A DNA stretch of 64,000 nucleotides from a virus: positions 1 to 64,000 of the IMG/VR virus record IMGVR_UViG_3300049811_000692. One strand, written 5' to 3'. Made by a program: the position numbers and the translations under genes. The notes under the pieces were generated by a model, which did not search any database, was not told where the DNA came from, and worked only from the letters and a program-made list of their open reading frames with translations. Numbering within the stretch: the stretch's first letter is position 1; the number at the start of each line of letters is the position of its first letter. Positions 57,731-64,000 of the stretch are shown one piece after another.

Positions 57731-58323
57731 CAGGCCGAGAGCTGGAACACCAGATCGAGCGGCAGGGGCTCGTCGCCGCTGTACCTCATGCCCATGCGCC
57801 GAGGTCGGGGCACGACCCGTTCCGCCTCCCGCGCCAGATCGGCGGCGGCCCGCCAGGACGAGATGGTGTTCGTCTTGGCGTGCTCCGCGCAAAACAGCCG
57901 CCGCGGCGACCCCGTGGGGGCGTCGCAGTACCGCTGGTAGAGCGGGTCGCGCCGCCCCGCCTCGCCCCACAGAGGATGCCGGCAGCAGCCCTCGCCGCGC
58001 GTGGCGATGGCCGTCGGCGCGCGCGGCGGCGGCGAAGCGAGCGGCGGGGGCGCGGTAGGCCCCCGGGCCGCCGGCGCCGTCCGCGCGGGCGCCCTTGTGG
58101 CGGCGTTGGCGCCTTGCTCGCGCCCCTTCCGGCGCAGCGTTCCCCGGATGTGGCCCTTGAACTGCCCGCGGCACGGGAGGCCAAGCCGCCGCGCGCGGCC
58201 GGCCACCGTTCCGGGGGAGATGCCCATCGCCAGACCGATGGTCGTGATCGTGTGCGAGGGATCGTTCCACAGCCTGGCGAAGCGATCGATCATCTCCGCC
58301 GGCCAGGGCTTCGGCGCGCCCAT
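57730..58323 (-). CDS. GcrA-like cell-cycle regulator
   Basis: A 197-aa leftward protein. The N-terminus has the GcrA pattern: WPAEMIDRFARLWND, an HTH (TTIGLAMGISPGTVAGRARR) and LGLP. The C-terminal part keeps the paired-cysteine plan (GCCRHPLWGE, QRYCDAPTG, RRLFCAEHAKT), joined by a Pro/Ala-rich linker. GcrA binds sigma-70-loaded polymerase at methylated GANTC promoters in alphaproteobacteria. The phage copy may redirect host transcription or help transcribe phage promoters with an unusual -10 region. Confidence 0.78.
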   Translation of the reverse strand: MGAPKPWPAEMIDRFARLWNDPSHTITTIGLAMGISPGTVAGRARRLGLPCRGQFKGHIRGTLRRKGREQGANAATRAPARTAPAARGPTAPPPLASPPPRAPTAIATRGEGCCRHPLWGEAGRRDPLYQRYCDAPTGSPRRLFCAEHAKTNTISSWRAAADLAREAERVVPRPRRMGMRYSGDEPLPLDLVFQLSA

Positions 58324-59294
58324 CAGCGCAGCGGCGAGGGGGCCGTGCCGTGGAAGATCGGCGTCGTCTCGCCGACCGTCTCCCGGACCACTCGCACCAC
58401 GTCCGCGAAGGCCGCCTTGAGGGTGAGGTCCGGCCGGTGCAGGAGCGGCGCGAAGAACAGCCCGCCTCCCTGGGCCCGGAAGCGCAGCCGCACCGCGATG
58501 GTGAAGGGCGGCGCCCCCTCAAACACGGGGATGGCCAGGAGGAAGGCCCGCGGGATGCGAACCAGATCCTTGCCGCCGAGCTTGTTGGTGTAGGTCGCCT
58601 CCTCCTCGCCGGTCGAGAGGTTGGTCTTGCCGCCGTAGGTCTGGTCGGACGTCACCTCGAGATCGGCCGCCAGCTGGCGCAGCTGGGCGTGGTCCGCGAA
58701 GGCGACGGCGCCCACCGCCTGCAGGGTGACCTTCAGGCGCTCGGCCTCGTCGGCGCTCGGGGCGAAGATGTCGGCGTAGCGGTCCTCGATCAGCGCAGCG
58801 AAGGTGGCCTGCCCCACGTACTGGCCCGAGGCCTTCGTCCAGAACTGCCAGCTCTCGGAGAGGGTGAGGGGCAGGAACGCGCGGTACTCCTGCCAGCGCG
58901 GGCCGATCGAGTCGAGCTCGGCGAGGTCGGCGCCGGACGGCGCGTGGTCGATGATCGCCGTGAGGCCGGGCTTGCCCTCGTCCGTGTAGATCACGCTGTC
59001 CTCGTCGCGCTGCCGCACCACCCAGGCCGCGAAGCAGGCCGGGTTGTGCAGCACCGTCGTGCCGCGCATGGCGTCGGGGGCCAGGCCGGCCTTCTCGATC
59101 TCGGCGGTGACGTTCTTCACCTGCTGGTCGGCGCGCGCGACCAGGAAGCTTGCGTTGTCCACCTGCATGAAGCGCGGCGCCATGTGGCGCTCCGCGAAAG
59201 CGAGGGTCGCCTTCACGGCCAGGGGCGCCTGATCGGCCAGGGCGCCGCTGGTGTCGTCCTCGTTGAGGGGCTCGGTGACGTCGGTGGTGTTCAT
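58323..59294 (-). CDS. DUF2303 family protein
   Basis: A 323-aa leftward protein that fits the DUF2303 (YfdQ-like) family: LHNPACFAAWVVRQRDEDSV, GLTAIIDHAPSG, WQEYRAFLPLTLSESWQFW, FAALIEDRYADI and the C-terminal IPVFEG. The family is common in the early region of temperate phages near recombination genes; its biochemical role is unknown. Length is normal. Confidence 0.85.
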   Translation of the reverse strand: MNTTDVTEPLNEDDTSGALADQAPLAVKATLAFAERHMAPRFMQVDNASFLVARADQQVKNVTAEIEKAGLAPDAMRGTTVLHNPACFAAWVVRQRDEDSVIYTDEGKPGLTAIIDHAPSGADLAELDSIGPRWQEYRAFLPLTLSESWQFWTKASGQYVGQATFAALIEDRYADIFAPSADEAERLKVTLQAVGAVAFADHAQLRQLAADLEVTSDQTYGGKTNLSTGEEEATYTNKLGGKDLVRIPRAFLLAIPVFEGAPPFTIAVRLRFRAQGGGLFFAPLLHRPDLTLKAAFADVVRVVRETVGETTPIFHGTAPSPLR

Positions 59295-59331
59295 GCTGCT
59301 CTCTCTGGGTTGAGGGGGTGAGGGACGGCGC

Positions 59332-59676
59332 TCAGCCGCCGTCCACGATGCGGGCGCGCTGCGTCGCCTCGACCACGCGCAGCTCCATCTCGGTCTGGCG
59401 CGGGTCCTTGCGGGTGAGGTTGTTGTCCGGCGTCGCGTACATGATCGTCGCCGCCGGCGTGATCTTCGGGGTCTTCACGTCGATGTCCGTGCCGACCTCG
59501 ATCGCACCCGAGCGCTTCGCGAGCGTGAGGGTGAGCTTGATCTTGGCGACCGGCGCCTTGGCGGTTCGGCCGTCCGCGTTCTCGACGGAGGCGACCGCCT
59601 CGGTCAGCGAGTCGTTGAGGCGCCCGAGCACCTCGCCGTAGCCGAGCTCGCGCAGGAAAGTGACGAAGTCAGGCAT
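59332..59676 (-). CDS. hypothetical protein of the DUF2303 neighbourhood
   Basis: A 114-aa leftward protein. A helical start (FLRELGYGEVLGRLNDSLTE) is followed by strands KIKLTLTLAKRSGAIEV and a DNNLTRKDPRQTEMELR segment. Small proteins with this layout lie beside DUF2303 genes in other phages; role unknown. Confidence 0.6.
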   Translation of the reverse strand: MPDFVTFLRELGYGEVLGRLNDSLTEAVASVENADGRTAKAPVAKIKLTLTLAKRSGAIEVGTDIDVKTPKITPAATIMYATPDNNLTRKDPRQTEMELRVVEATQRARIVDGG

Positions 59677-59986
59677 CGCTCCACTCCAAAATGGCCCTCA
59701 TGGCCGGGTTGATGGACACGCACACACGCGCGTGGCGGCGACGGGAGGCGCAAATCCAGGCGCCCTCCGCGAGGCAGAACGGCGTCTCGCCCAGGATGAG
59801 CGTCCGCTCGGGCGCCCCCCGCGTGCGGATCCGGAAGACCATGAGCTTCGGGTCCAGCTCATCGAGCCGCTCGAACTGCATGTCGTGCTGCTGGCCGCCC
59901 GCGCGGTAGGACATGCGGTGCCCGGGCTTGATCGCCTGGCACTTCCAGCCGTGCTGCGGGGGCGAGGGAGGGCGCCGGTCAGTCAC
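59669..59986 (-). CDS. small hypothetical protein
   Basis: A 105-aa leftward protein overlapping both neighbours by 8 bases. It has beta-type strands (PKLMVFRIRTRGAPERTLIL) and a positively charged segment (ASRRRHARVC). No family recognised. Confidence 0.5.
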   Translation of the reverse strand: MTDRRPPSPPQHGWKCQAIKPGHRMSYRAGGQQHDMQFERLDELDPKLMVFRIRTRGAPERTLILGETPFCLAEGAWICASRRRHARVCVSINPAMRAILEWSDA

Positions 59987-60179
59987 GGCTCATCGCGATC
60001 GTCTTGGCGCGGAAGGCCTCGCGGGCCTCCTTCAGCATGCGGTCGAGGATCTCGCCCGGCACGCCCGCCACGGCGGCGCGCTCGGCCGCGGCCACCATGG
60101 AGCGCCGGCACGACAGGATCGCGCGCGACAGGCGCCCCTGCTCGCTCTCGCGGATCGAGAGCTCCTGCATCGGCCCCAT
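59979..60179 (-). CDS. small helical protein
   Basis: A 66-aa leftward protein; ATG 60179 overlaps the upstream stop (TGATG), although the frame is open to 60224. It is almost entirely helical (LSRAILSCRRSMVAAAERAA). Function unknown. Confidence 0.45.
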   Translation of the reverse strand: MGPMQELSIRESEQGRLSRAILSCRRSMVAAAERAAVAGVPGEILDRMLKEAREAFRAKTIAMSRD

Positions 60180-60541
60180 CAGACGCGGCTCCCTTGGCGC
60201 TGGTTGGCCTGGAAGGTCCGCCACACCTCGATCCGGAGCTCGTGGTAGCGGCGCATGTGCTGCAGCGTGACCTTGCGCGTGATGGCCTCCTCCCGGGCTT
60301 TCAGCGCGCGCTCGTAGGCGGCGCTGGTGAGGCCCTCGGCCTCGCGCCGGTCCTGCGAGCGCTCCTCGGAGGTCAGGACCACCGAGGCGCGGACGCGCCG
60401 CAGGTTGTCCTCGGCCGTCTCGACCAGGGCGACGGCGCGCGCCGCCTCCTCGGCGGTGGAGAGCAGGTACTCGAGGCTCTCCTCCACGTCCTGCTCGTCC
60501 ACGGCGTCGCGGATGACGCGGCCCGGCTGGTCACGCGGCAT
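60179..60541 (-). CDS. small helical early protein
   Basis: A 120-aa leftward protein made of long charged helices (ESLEYLLSTAEEAARAVALV, TSEERSQDRREAEGLTSAAY, then AITRKVTLQHMRRYHELRIE). It lies directly downstream of, and overlaps, the ERF gene and may act with it in recombination. No known family. Confidence 0.55.
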   Translation of the reverse strand: MPRDQPGRVIRDAVDEQDVEESLEYLLSTAEEAARAVALVETAEDNLRRVRASVVLTSEERSQDRREAEGLTSAAYERALKAREEAITRKVTLQHMRRYHELRIEVWRTFQANQRQGSRV

Positions 60542-61319
60542 CGGGCACCTCCGGCCACGTCACGCCCTCGATCGCCGGCGGGGCATCGCCCACCAGCGCG
60601 ACGTAGGAATCGAAGACGCTCCCGATGTGGACGTCCGACATGACCTGCAGCCACGCAGCGCGCTTTCGGAGCGCCTCCTCGGCCTTCTCCGCCTCACGCA
60701 TCTCCAGGCGGAGCTTCTGGACCATCTCGTGCGGCCGCGGCTCTGCCTTCTCGGCCTCGGGCGCCGCGTCGGCGGCCCCGGCCGGCTCGGGTGCGACGGC
60801 CCGGGCGCGCGGCTTGACGACCTTGGGCTTGCTGGCCTGGGCCGCGCGCGCGATGCCCCCATCGTCCTCCTCGTCCTGTGGCGCGAGGCCCAGGAAGAGC
60901 GCCAGGCCGTAGCGGCGCATGTAGGTCAGGCGCGAGCCGGCCACCTGGGGGTCGGGATCGACCGGCAGCGCGAAGGGCAGCGCCCCGCAGCGCCACTGGC
61001 CGCTCTCGACGTGGGTGAGGCGGGTGACCATCAGGCCGGTGCGCTGGCCGACGATCAGCACGTCCTGCTCGAGCAGCAGGCCCTCCGCGACGAGTGCCGG
61101 CTCGACGGCGGTCAGGTGTGCGGTCAGGTCGGCGTAGCGGTAGGTCCCCTGGGGCGCGCCCGTCTGGTCGTCGATCGAGACGCCGACGGCGCCACGCCGG
61201 ATCGGCTGGAACGCCGCCTTCGCCCGCATGAGGGCGGGGAGCAGCTTCTCCTGCTCGCGGCTCTGGCGCTGCCCGAAGTCAGACAGCGGCAGGGTCATCG
61301 GGAGGAAGGCCTCAGACAT
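60531..61319 (-). CDS. erf: ERF-family single-strand annealing protein
   Basis: A 262-aa leftward protein. The ERF core is clear: LLPALMRAKAAFQPIRRG, YRYADLTAHLTAVEPALVAE, GLLLEQDV, then GSRLTYMRRYGLALFLGL and an acidic DEEDDGG. A Lys/Pro-rich linker leads to a C-terminal helical part. ERF proteins anneal complementary single strands during phage recombination and pair with an exonuclease, here the 61677-62579 product. Confidence 0.88.
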   Translation of the reverse strand: MSEAFLPMTLPLSDFGQRQSREQEKLLPALMRAKAAFQPIRRGAVGVSIDDQTGAPQGTYRYADLTAHLTAVEPALVAEGLLLEQDVLIVGQRTGLMVTRLTHVESGQWRCGALPFALPVDPDPQVAGSRLTYMRRYGLALFLGLAPQDEEDDGGIARAAQASKPKVVKPRARAVAPEPAGAADAAPEAEKAEPRPHEMVQKLRLEMREAEKAEEALRKRAAWLQVMSDVHIGSVFDSYVALVGDAPPAIEGVTWPEVPDAA

Positions 61320-61677
61320 GGCCGTTGCCCCCGAACAGCGGGGCGGTGGCCGTGCCGCGCGGGAGCGGGCGGCTCCGGTCGTTCGGCCGCGCCTTCAGCC
61401 CGAGGGTGGAGGTCGCCCGGTAGTAGATCGAGGCGTGGGAGCGCCCGAGGATGCGGGCGATCTCCTCGATCGGCTTCTCCTCGCCCCACAGCTTGGCGAG
61501 CAGCTCGTCATCCGCAGGCAGGAAGTGCCGGCGGGTGGCGGGCGGGGGCCTGGGGGCGGCGGCCTCGGTCTCGGCGGCGAGGATCTGCAGCGCCATGCGC
61601 AGCCCCTTCGCGACATCGGCGTGGCCGAGCTCCTCGGACGTCTCGGCGGCGAGGCGGATCTTCTCGCTGGCCTGCAT
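61312..61677 (-). CDS. HTH-containing early protein
   Basis: A 121-aa leftward protein between the exonuclease and ERF genes. The segment DDELLAKLWGEEKPIEEIAR, ILGRSHASIYYRATSTLGL has the form of a GcrA/sigma-4-like helix-turn-helix. The N-terminus is an acidic helix. It may regulate the early operon. Confidence 0.55.
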   Translation of the reverse strand: MQASEKIRLAAETSEELGHADVAKGLRMALQILAAETEAAAPRPPPATRRHFLPADDELLAKLWGEEKPIEEIARILGRSHASIYYRATSTLGLKARPNDRSRPLPRGTATAPLFGGNGHV

Positions 61678-62579
61678 CAGGCGGCCTCCTCTGTCGCGGC
61701 CTTCAAGGGCCGCACGGTGATCGCGTTGCTCTTGGAGGCCGTGACTTCGACGCCGTGGCCGTAGGCGCGCTTGATGCCCTCGGGGAGCAGGCCCTTCAGC
61801 TCGCCGTGCGCCTGATCGTAGGCCTCCTTCATGGGGAGCGCCTCGAGGAAGCGCCCGGCTGCATCGGCCCAGGCGTTGCTCAGCGCCATGTCCTGCTCGC
61901 CCTGGCGCACCGGCACGACCTTGATGGTGCGCTTGGCGAGCGCCACAGGCTCGGTGCGCTCGCCCGACTGGACCGAGGCCCAGAACGCCTCCTCGGCGCG
62001 GATCAGGTCGGCGAGCAGGTCGAGATCCTGGCCGACCTCGAACACCTCGAAGCGCAGCGTCCCGAAGAGGACGCACAGGTAGGCGACCTCGGCCTTGGCG
62101 CAGTGCATCTCGTGCTGGAGCTGCGCGGCGCCGTACTTGTCCACGACCTCCTGGTCCTTGGTCCAGGCGTTGACGTGCTTCGCCTGCAGCACTGCGCGGC
62201 GGCCCTTGCCGTCGTCGTCGAGCCAGCCGTCGAGGGTGGCCGCCATCCAGGGGCGCCGGGTGTCGCGCACCCGCTCGCCGCGGCGGGTGACGGTCCAGCC
62301 GTTCTGCTTGGCGCCCCAGGCGAGGATGAAGGCCTCGGTCCAGAGGCCGAGCTGGACGTAGATCAGGTTCGACAGGTCGTCGGGCTCGCGCTCGCCGCGC
62401 TTCACGGCGCGGAGCTTGCCGACCTCCTTGGGGTCGCCCTTGTAGATCACCGTGGCGTCGGAGCCGCCGATGAAGTTCCGCCGAGCGAGGATGTCTTCGG
62501 GCGTCAGGCCGAAGAGGGGGAGCCGCGCGAGCTTGCCGTCATCCGTGAAGCCGAGAGCGCGACAGGTTGCTGGGTCCAT
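61677..62579 (-). CDS. YqaJ-type viral recombinase (exonuclease)
   Basis: A 300-aa leftward protein of the lambda-exonuclease/YqaJ family. Visible motifs: IGGSDATVIYKG, the helix GLWTEAFILAWGAKQNGW, WMAATLDGWLDDDG with the metal-binding Asp, VLQAKHVNAW with the catalytic Gln-x-Lys, and KYGAAQLQHEMHCAKAEVAY. It digests one strand of duplex DNA to supply the ERF protein. ATG 62579 has GAGGTG at correct distance; it is the first gene of the early operon. Confidence 0.85.
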   Translation of the reverse strand: MDPATCRALGFTDDGKLARLPLFGLTPEDILARRNFIGGSDATVIYKGDPKEVGKLRAVKRGEREPDDLSNLIYVQLGLWTEAFILAWGAKQNGWTVTRRGERVRDTRRPWMAATLDGWLDDDGKGRRAVLQAKHVNAWTKDQEVVDKYGAAQLQHEMHCAKAEVAYLCVLFGTLRFEVFEVGQDLDLLADLIRAEEAFWASVQSGERTEPVALAKRTIKVVPVRQGEQDMALSNAWADAAGRFLEALPMKEAYDQAHGELKGLLPEGIKRAYGHGVEVTASKSNAITVRPLKAATEEAA

Positions 62580-62611
62580 CGTGGACACCTCTGTGAGGGG
62601 GTGGCGATGAC

Positions 62612-62643
62612 CGGTGTTTATCACAGCAGAATGTGAGCGCAAC
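62612..62643 (-). promoter_or_regulatory. early leftward promoter with operator copy 6
   Basis: On the minus strand TTGCGC is followed by TCACATTCTGCTGTGA (plus 62621-62636) and then TAAACA, i.e. an operator occupying a 16-base -35/-10 spacer. The 19-base extended site (plus 62619-62637) differs from that at 3476-3494 at one position. It should control the exonuclease-ERF-GcrA-xis-int operon. Confidence 0.65.
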
Positions 62644-62706
62644 CCCATTTCCGAGGGCGGGCGCGAGTTTCCCGCGCGCGCGTTGTGAAGGGTGTTGTGA
62701 TGGAGA

Positions 62707-62739
62707 TTCCTTCCTCTTCTCTCCTCTCCTCTCCTCTCC
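62707..62739 (+). repeat. polypyrimidine tract
   Basis: More than 30 consecutive pyrimidines, mostly CTCCT repeats, starting TTCCTTCC and ending CTCTCC. Uninterrupted in sequence otherwise GC-balanced, it lies immediately beside the phased repeat array; such tracts can form unusual structures or be easily melted. Confidence 0.85.
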
Positions 62740-62740
62740 G

Positions 62741-62824
62741 TCGGTGATCGATCACCGACATGTCGGTGATCCAACACCGACCGCTCGGTGTTCGCTCGGT
62801 GTTCTGTCGGTGCTCAAACACCGA
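62741..62824. repeat. helically phased TCGGTG/CACCGA repeat array
   Basis: TCGGTG begins at 62741, 62763, 62785, 62796 and 62807; CACCGA at 62753, 62775 and 62819. All steps are exactly 11 or 22 bp (one case 44). Three pairs form 18-bp palindromes: TCGGTGATCGATCACCGA at 62741, TCGGTGATCCAACACCGA at 62763 and TCGGTGCTCAAACACCGA at 62807. The gene-free stretch 62580-62896 thus holds promoter, operator, pyrimidine tract, this array and a terminator. It is a multi-site protein-binding region: replication origin, partition site or cooperative operator. Confidence 0.85.
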
Positions 62825-62863
62825 TTTTTTCGCATGATTTGGAGAACAAGCCATTGAAACGAC

Positions 62864-62891
62864 AAAAACCCCGCCGGTTTCCCGGCGGGGG
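62864..62891 (-). terminator. intrinsic terminator of the 62897-63764 operon
   Basis: CCCCGCCGG (62869-62877) and CCGGCGGGG (62882-62890) form a 9-bp stem with a four-base loop; AAAAA at 62864-62868 becomes a U-tract on the minus strand. It shields the repeat array from leftward transcription. Confidence 0.85.
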
Positions 62892-62896
62892 CCTTG

Positions 62897-63070
62897 TCAA
62901 AGCACCAGCGCTCCAATGGCGCCGCTGAGGGTCATCCCCAAAAAAACGGCGCCGGCAGCGAGGGCCAGGAGGGCCATCCACTGCCGAGCCGCCTCGGGCA
63001 CCGCGCCAAGCAACGCGCGGGCCGCGGAGCGCGGCGCCTGAGGAAATCGGGACGCCCGCCACAAGATCAT
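62897..63070 (-). CDS. 57-aa single-span membrane protein
   Basis: A short leftward gene, ATG at 63070 to TGA at 62897. The first 30 residues are basic and amphipathic (MILWRASRFPQAPRSAARAL), followed by one membrane segment (WMALLALAAGAVFLGMTLSG and a short tail). AAAGG lies 10 bases ahead of the start. A terminator follows at once. Unknown role. Confidence 0.55.
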   Translation of the reverse strand: MILWRASRFPQAPRSAARALLGAVPEAARQWMALLALAAGAVFLGMTLSGAIGALVL

Positions 63071-63155
63071 GGGGAGTTGCCTTTCTGTCTTTCGCCCCGG
63101 CCTGGGGCGCAGCGGGCCGGCGCACCTGCGCCGGCAAGCCGACCGACCCAGCGGG

Positions 63156-63764
63156 TCAGTCGGGGAGCTCGATGTCGCCCCACGCTTCGGGGCCTTCTTC
63201 GTGAACCTCGATGCTGTCGCGATCGATGTCGAAGGAGGCCTCGTCGATCTGGCGGCAGACGTTGTGGAGCATCATCTCGAGCAGCTGCTCGGTGAAGGCC
63301 GGATTTGTGCGGATGGCGTCAAGGACGCGACGCTCGGCCTCCTTCTCGGAGAAGGCGCGCACCAGCACGAAGGCTTCCGGCTGGAAGCCATCGTCGGCCA
63401 TCACGCGCACCGTGTAGGGGATGCGAAGGTCGTCCTCGTCATCTTCAGCGCCGGCACCCTCGAACGGGTCCGTGCCGTCGCCCCCGATCCCGTCCTTGCG
63501 GGCGATCGCGGAGATGTCGTGCAGGTGGACCGAGGGGCCGATGAAGCTCTGCATCGAATGCCCCTCGAGCCGAGGGTCGTGCGAGGCGACGTAGTGCAGG
63601 ACCGCCTCGTCCGCGCGCTGGTAGCGCACGACGAGCGGCTGCGGAGACAGCACGCACGCCAGGGCGGCGAGCGTGCCGGCCGGGCAGGCGTTACGGAGGT
63701 AGGACTGGTATGAGCAGCTTCTCCCCGTCGCCGTGACCCGGTCGTAGTAGGTGACCATCAGCAT
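63156..63764 (-). CDS. hypothetical protein
   Basis: A 202-aa leftward protein. A Cys-containing N-terminal part (SCSYQSYLRNACPAG) leads to a central beta-rich region and an acidic C-terminal half (AGAEDDEDDLRIPYTVRVMA, then FVLVRAFSEKEAERRVLDAI). ATG 63764 or 63758. No family recognised. Two GC-rich hairpins without T-tracts (63093-63109 and 63116-63135) lie between its end and the next small gene. Confidence 0.55.
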   Translation of the reverse strand: MLMVTYYDRVTATGRSCSYQSYLRNACPAGTLAALACVLSPQPLVVRYQRADEAVLHYVASHDPRLEGHSMQSFIGPSVHLHDISAIARKDGIGGDGTDPFEGAGAEDDEDDLRIPYTVRVMADDGFQPEAFVLVRAFSEKEAERRVLDAIRTNPAFTEQLLEMMLHNVCRQIDEASFDIDRDSIEVHEEGPEAWGDIELPD

Positions 63765-63837
63765 GGCGGATGGGTCTCTTCGGCCCCGGGCAGGGGGCCG
63801 CGACTGGCCGCCCCAGGGTGGGGCGGCGGAACCCGGC

Positions 63838-63999
63838 TCACGCCGGGCTGGAGGGCTTCTTCAGCGCCTCCCGCAGCTTCTCGCCGCGCAGGATGGTGGT
63901 GGAGCCCGGCAGGATCCCCTCGAAGGGCACGGGATGGGGCGGGAACTCGCCCGGGCGGTCCTTGTAGGCCGACCGAATCAGGTCGCCGAGCTCGTTCAT
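63838..63999 (-). CDS. small hypothetical protein at the window edge
   Basis: A leftward 53-aa frame ending at TGA 63838-63840. It starts with ATG at 63999, one base from the window end, so it may be complete or the end of a longer gene. The sequence (MNELGDLIRSAYKDRPGEFP and onward to LRGEKLREALKKPSSPA) has no known motif. A perfect 8-bp hairpin with a 3-base loop follows at 63808-63826. Confidence 0.45.
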   Translation of the reverse strand: MNELGDLIRSAYKDRPGEFPPHPVPFEGILPGSTTILRGEKLREALKKPSSPA

Positions 64000-64000
64000 G

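Noticed and set aside
62741-62824. CRISPR-like short repeats
   Set aside because: Repeats are 6-18 bp, palindromic and at 11-bp phase, unlike CRISPR repeats and spacers.

Overview
This is a 64 kb stretch of a temperate, lambda-like siphovirus (long non-contractile tail) with very GC-rich DNA. The host is most likely an alphaproteobacterium. The evidence is a GcrA-like regulator (GcrA is an alphaproteobacterial cell-cycle factor), CTTGAC-type -35 boxes, and the 3' end of a tRNA-Lys(CTT) gene beside the integrase. Because attP lies between phage genes on both sides, the sequence reads as a free or circularly assembled phage genome rather than an integrated prophage cut at its ends. No terminase, replicative helicase/polymerase, CI-type repressor or dedicated endolysin is visible, so the genome continues beyond the window.

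Region 1 (1-8860, + strand): about 24 small genes packed with 1-20 bp overlaps. Most are of unknown function. Recognisable are a DUF1653-like protein, a DUF5131 (Gp37/Gp68) protein, a DUF1643 protein and an ASCH-like protein. Two neighbours share an identical 57-bp start.

Region 2 (8932-27383, + strand): head module with portal, a minor head protein (SPP1 gp7 type) with a very long N-terminal extension, an XkdF-like prohead protease, an acidic scaffold candidate and a major capsid protein with an Ig-like insertion. Between portal and protease, and between protease and scaffold, sit unusually large Ala/Gly-rich proteins of up to 1619 aa. Several share a short tag (consensus LTEAERQQRVEAAKARW). 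They are candidate internal or ejected virion proteins.

Region 3 (27443-45868, + strand): connector and neck proteins, tail tube, tail chaperones G/GT with a -1 frameshift site at 31736, tape measure with an embedded lysozyme-like domain, then a lambda-like M-L-K-I-J tail tip. Region 4 (45865-55260, + strand): tail spike/fibre cassette with beta-helix, SGNH esterase, LamG-like and repeat proteins, ending in two small membrane proteins that are holin candidates.

Region 5 (55280-63999, - strand): a zinc-ribbon/HTH protein, attP, integrase, excisionase candidate, GcrA-like protein, DUF2303 protein, ERF annealing protein and YqaJ-type exonuclease (an ERF/exonuclease recombination pair), then an intergenic region with a helically phased repeat array.

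Two dispersed regulatory signatures tie the regions together. One is a palindromic operator, TCACAT-N4-ATGTGA, at six places. The other is a promoter-like element, CTTGAC/CTTGCG-N16/17-CGCCAC, ahead of seven late transcription segments.
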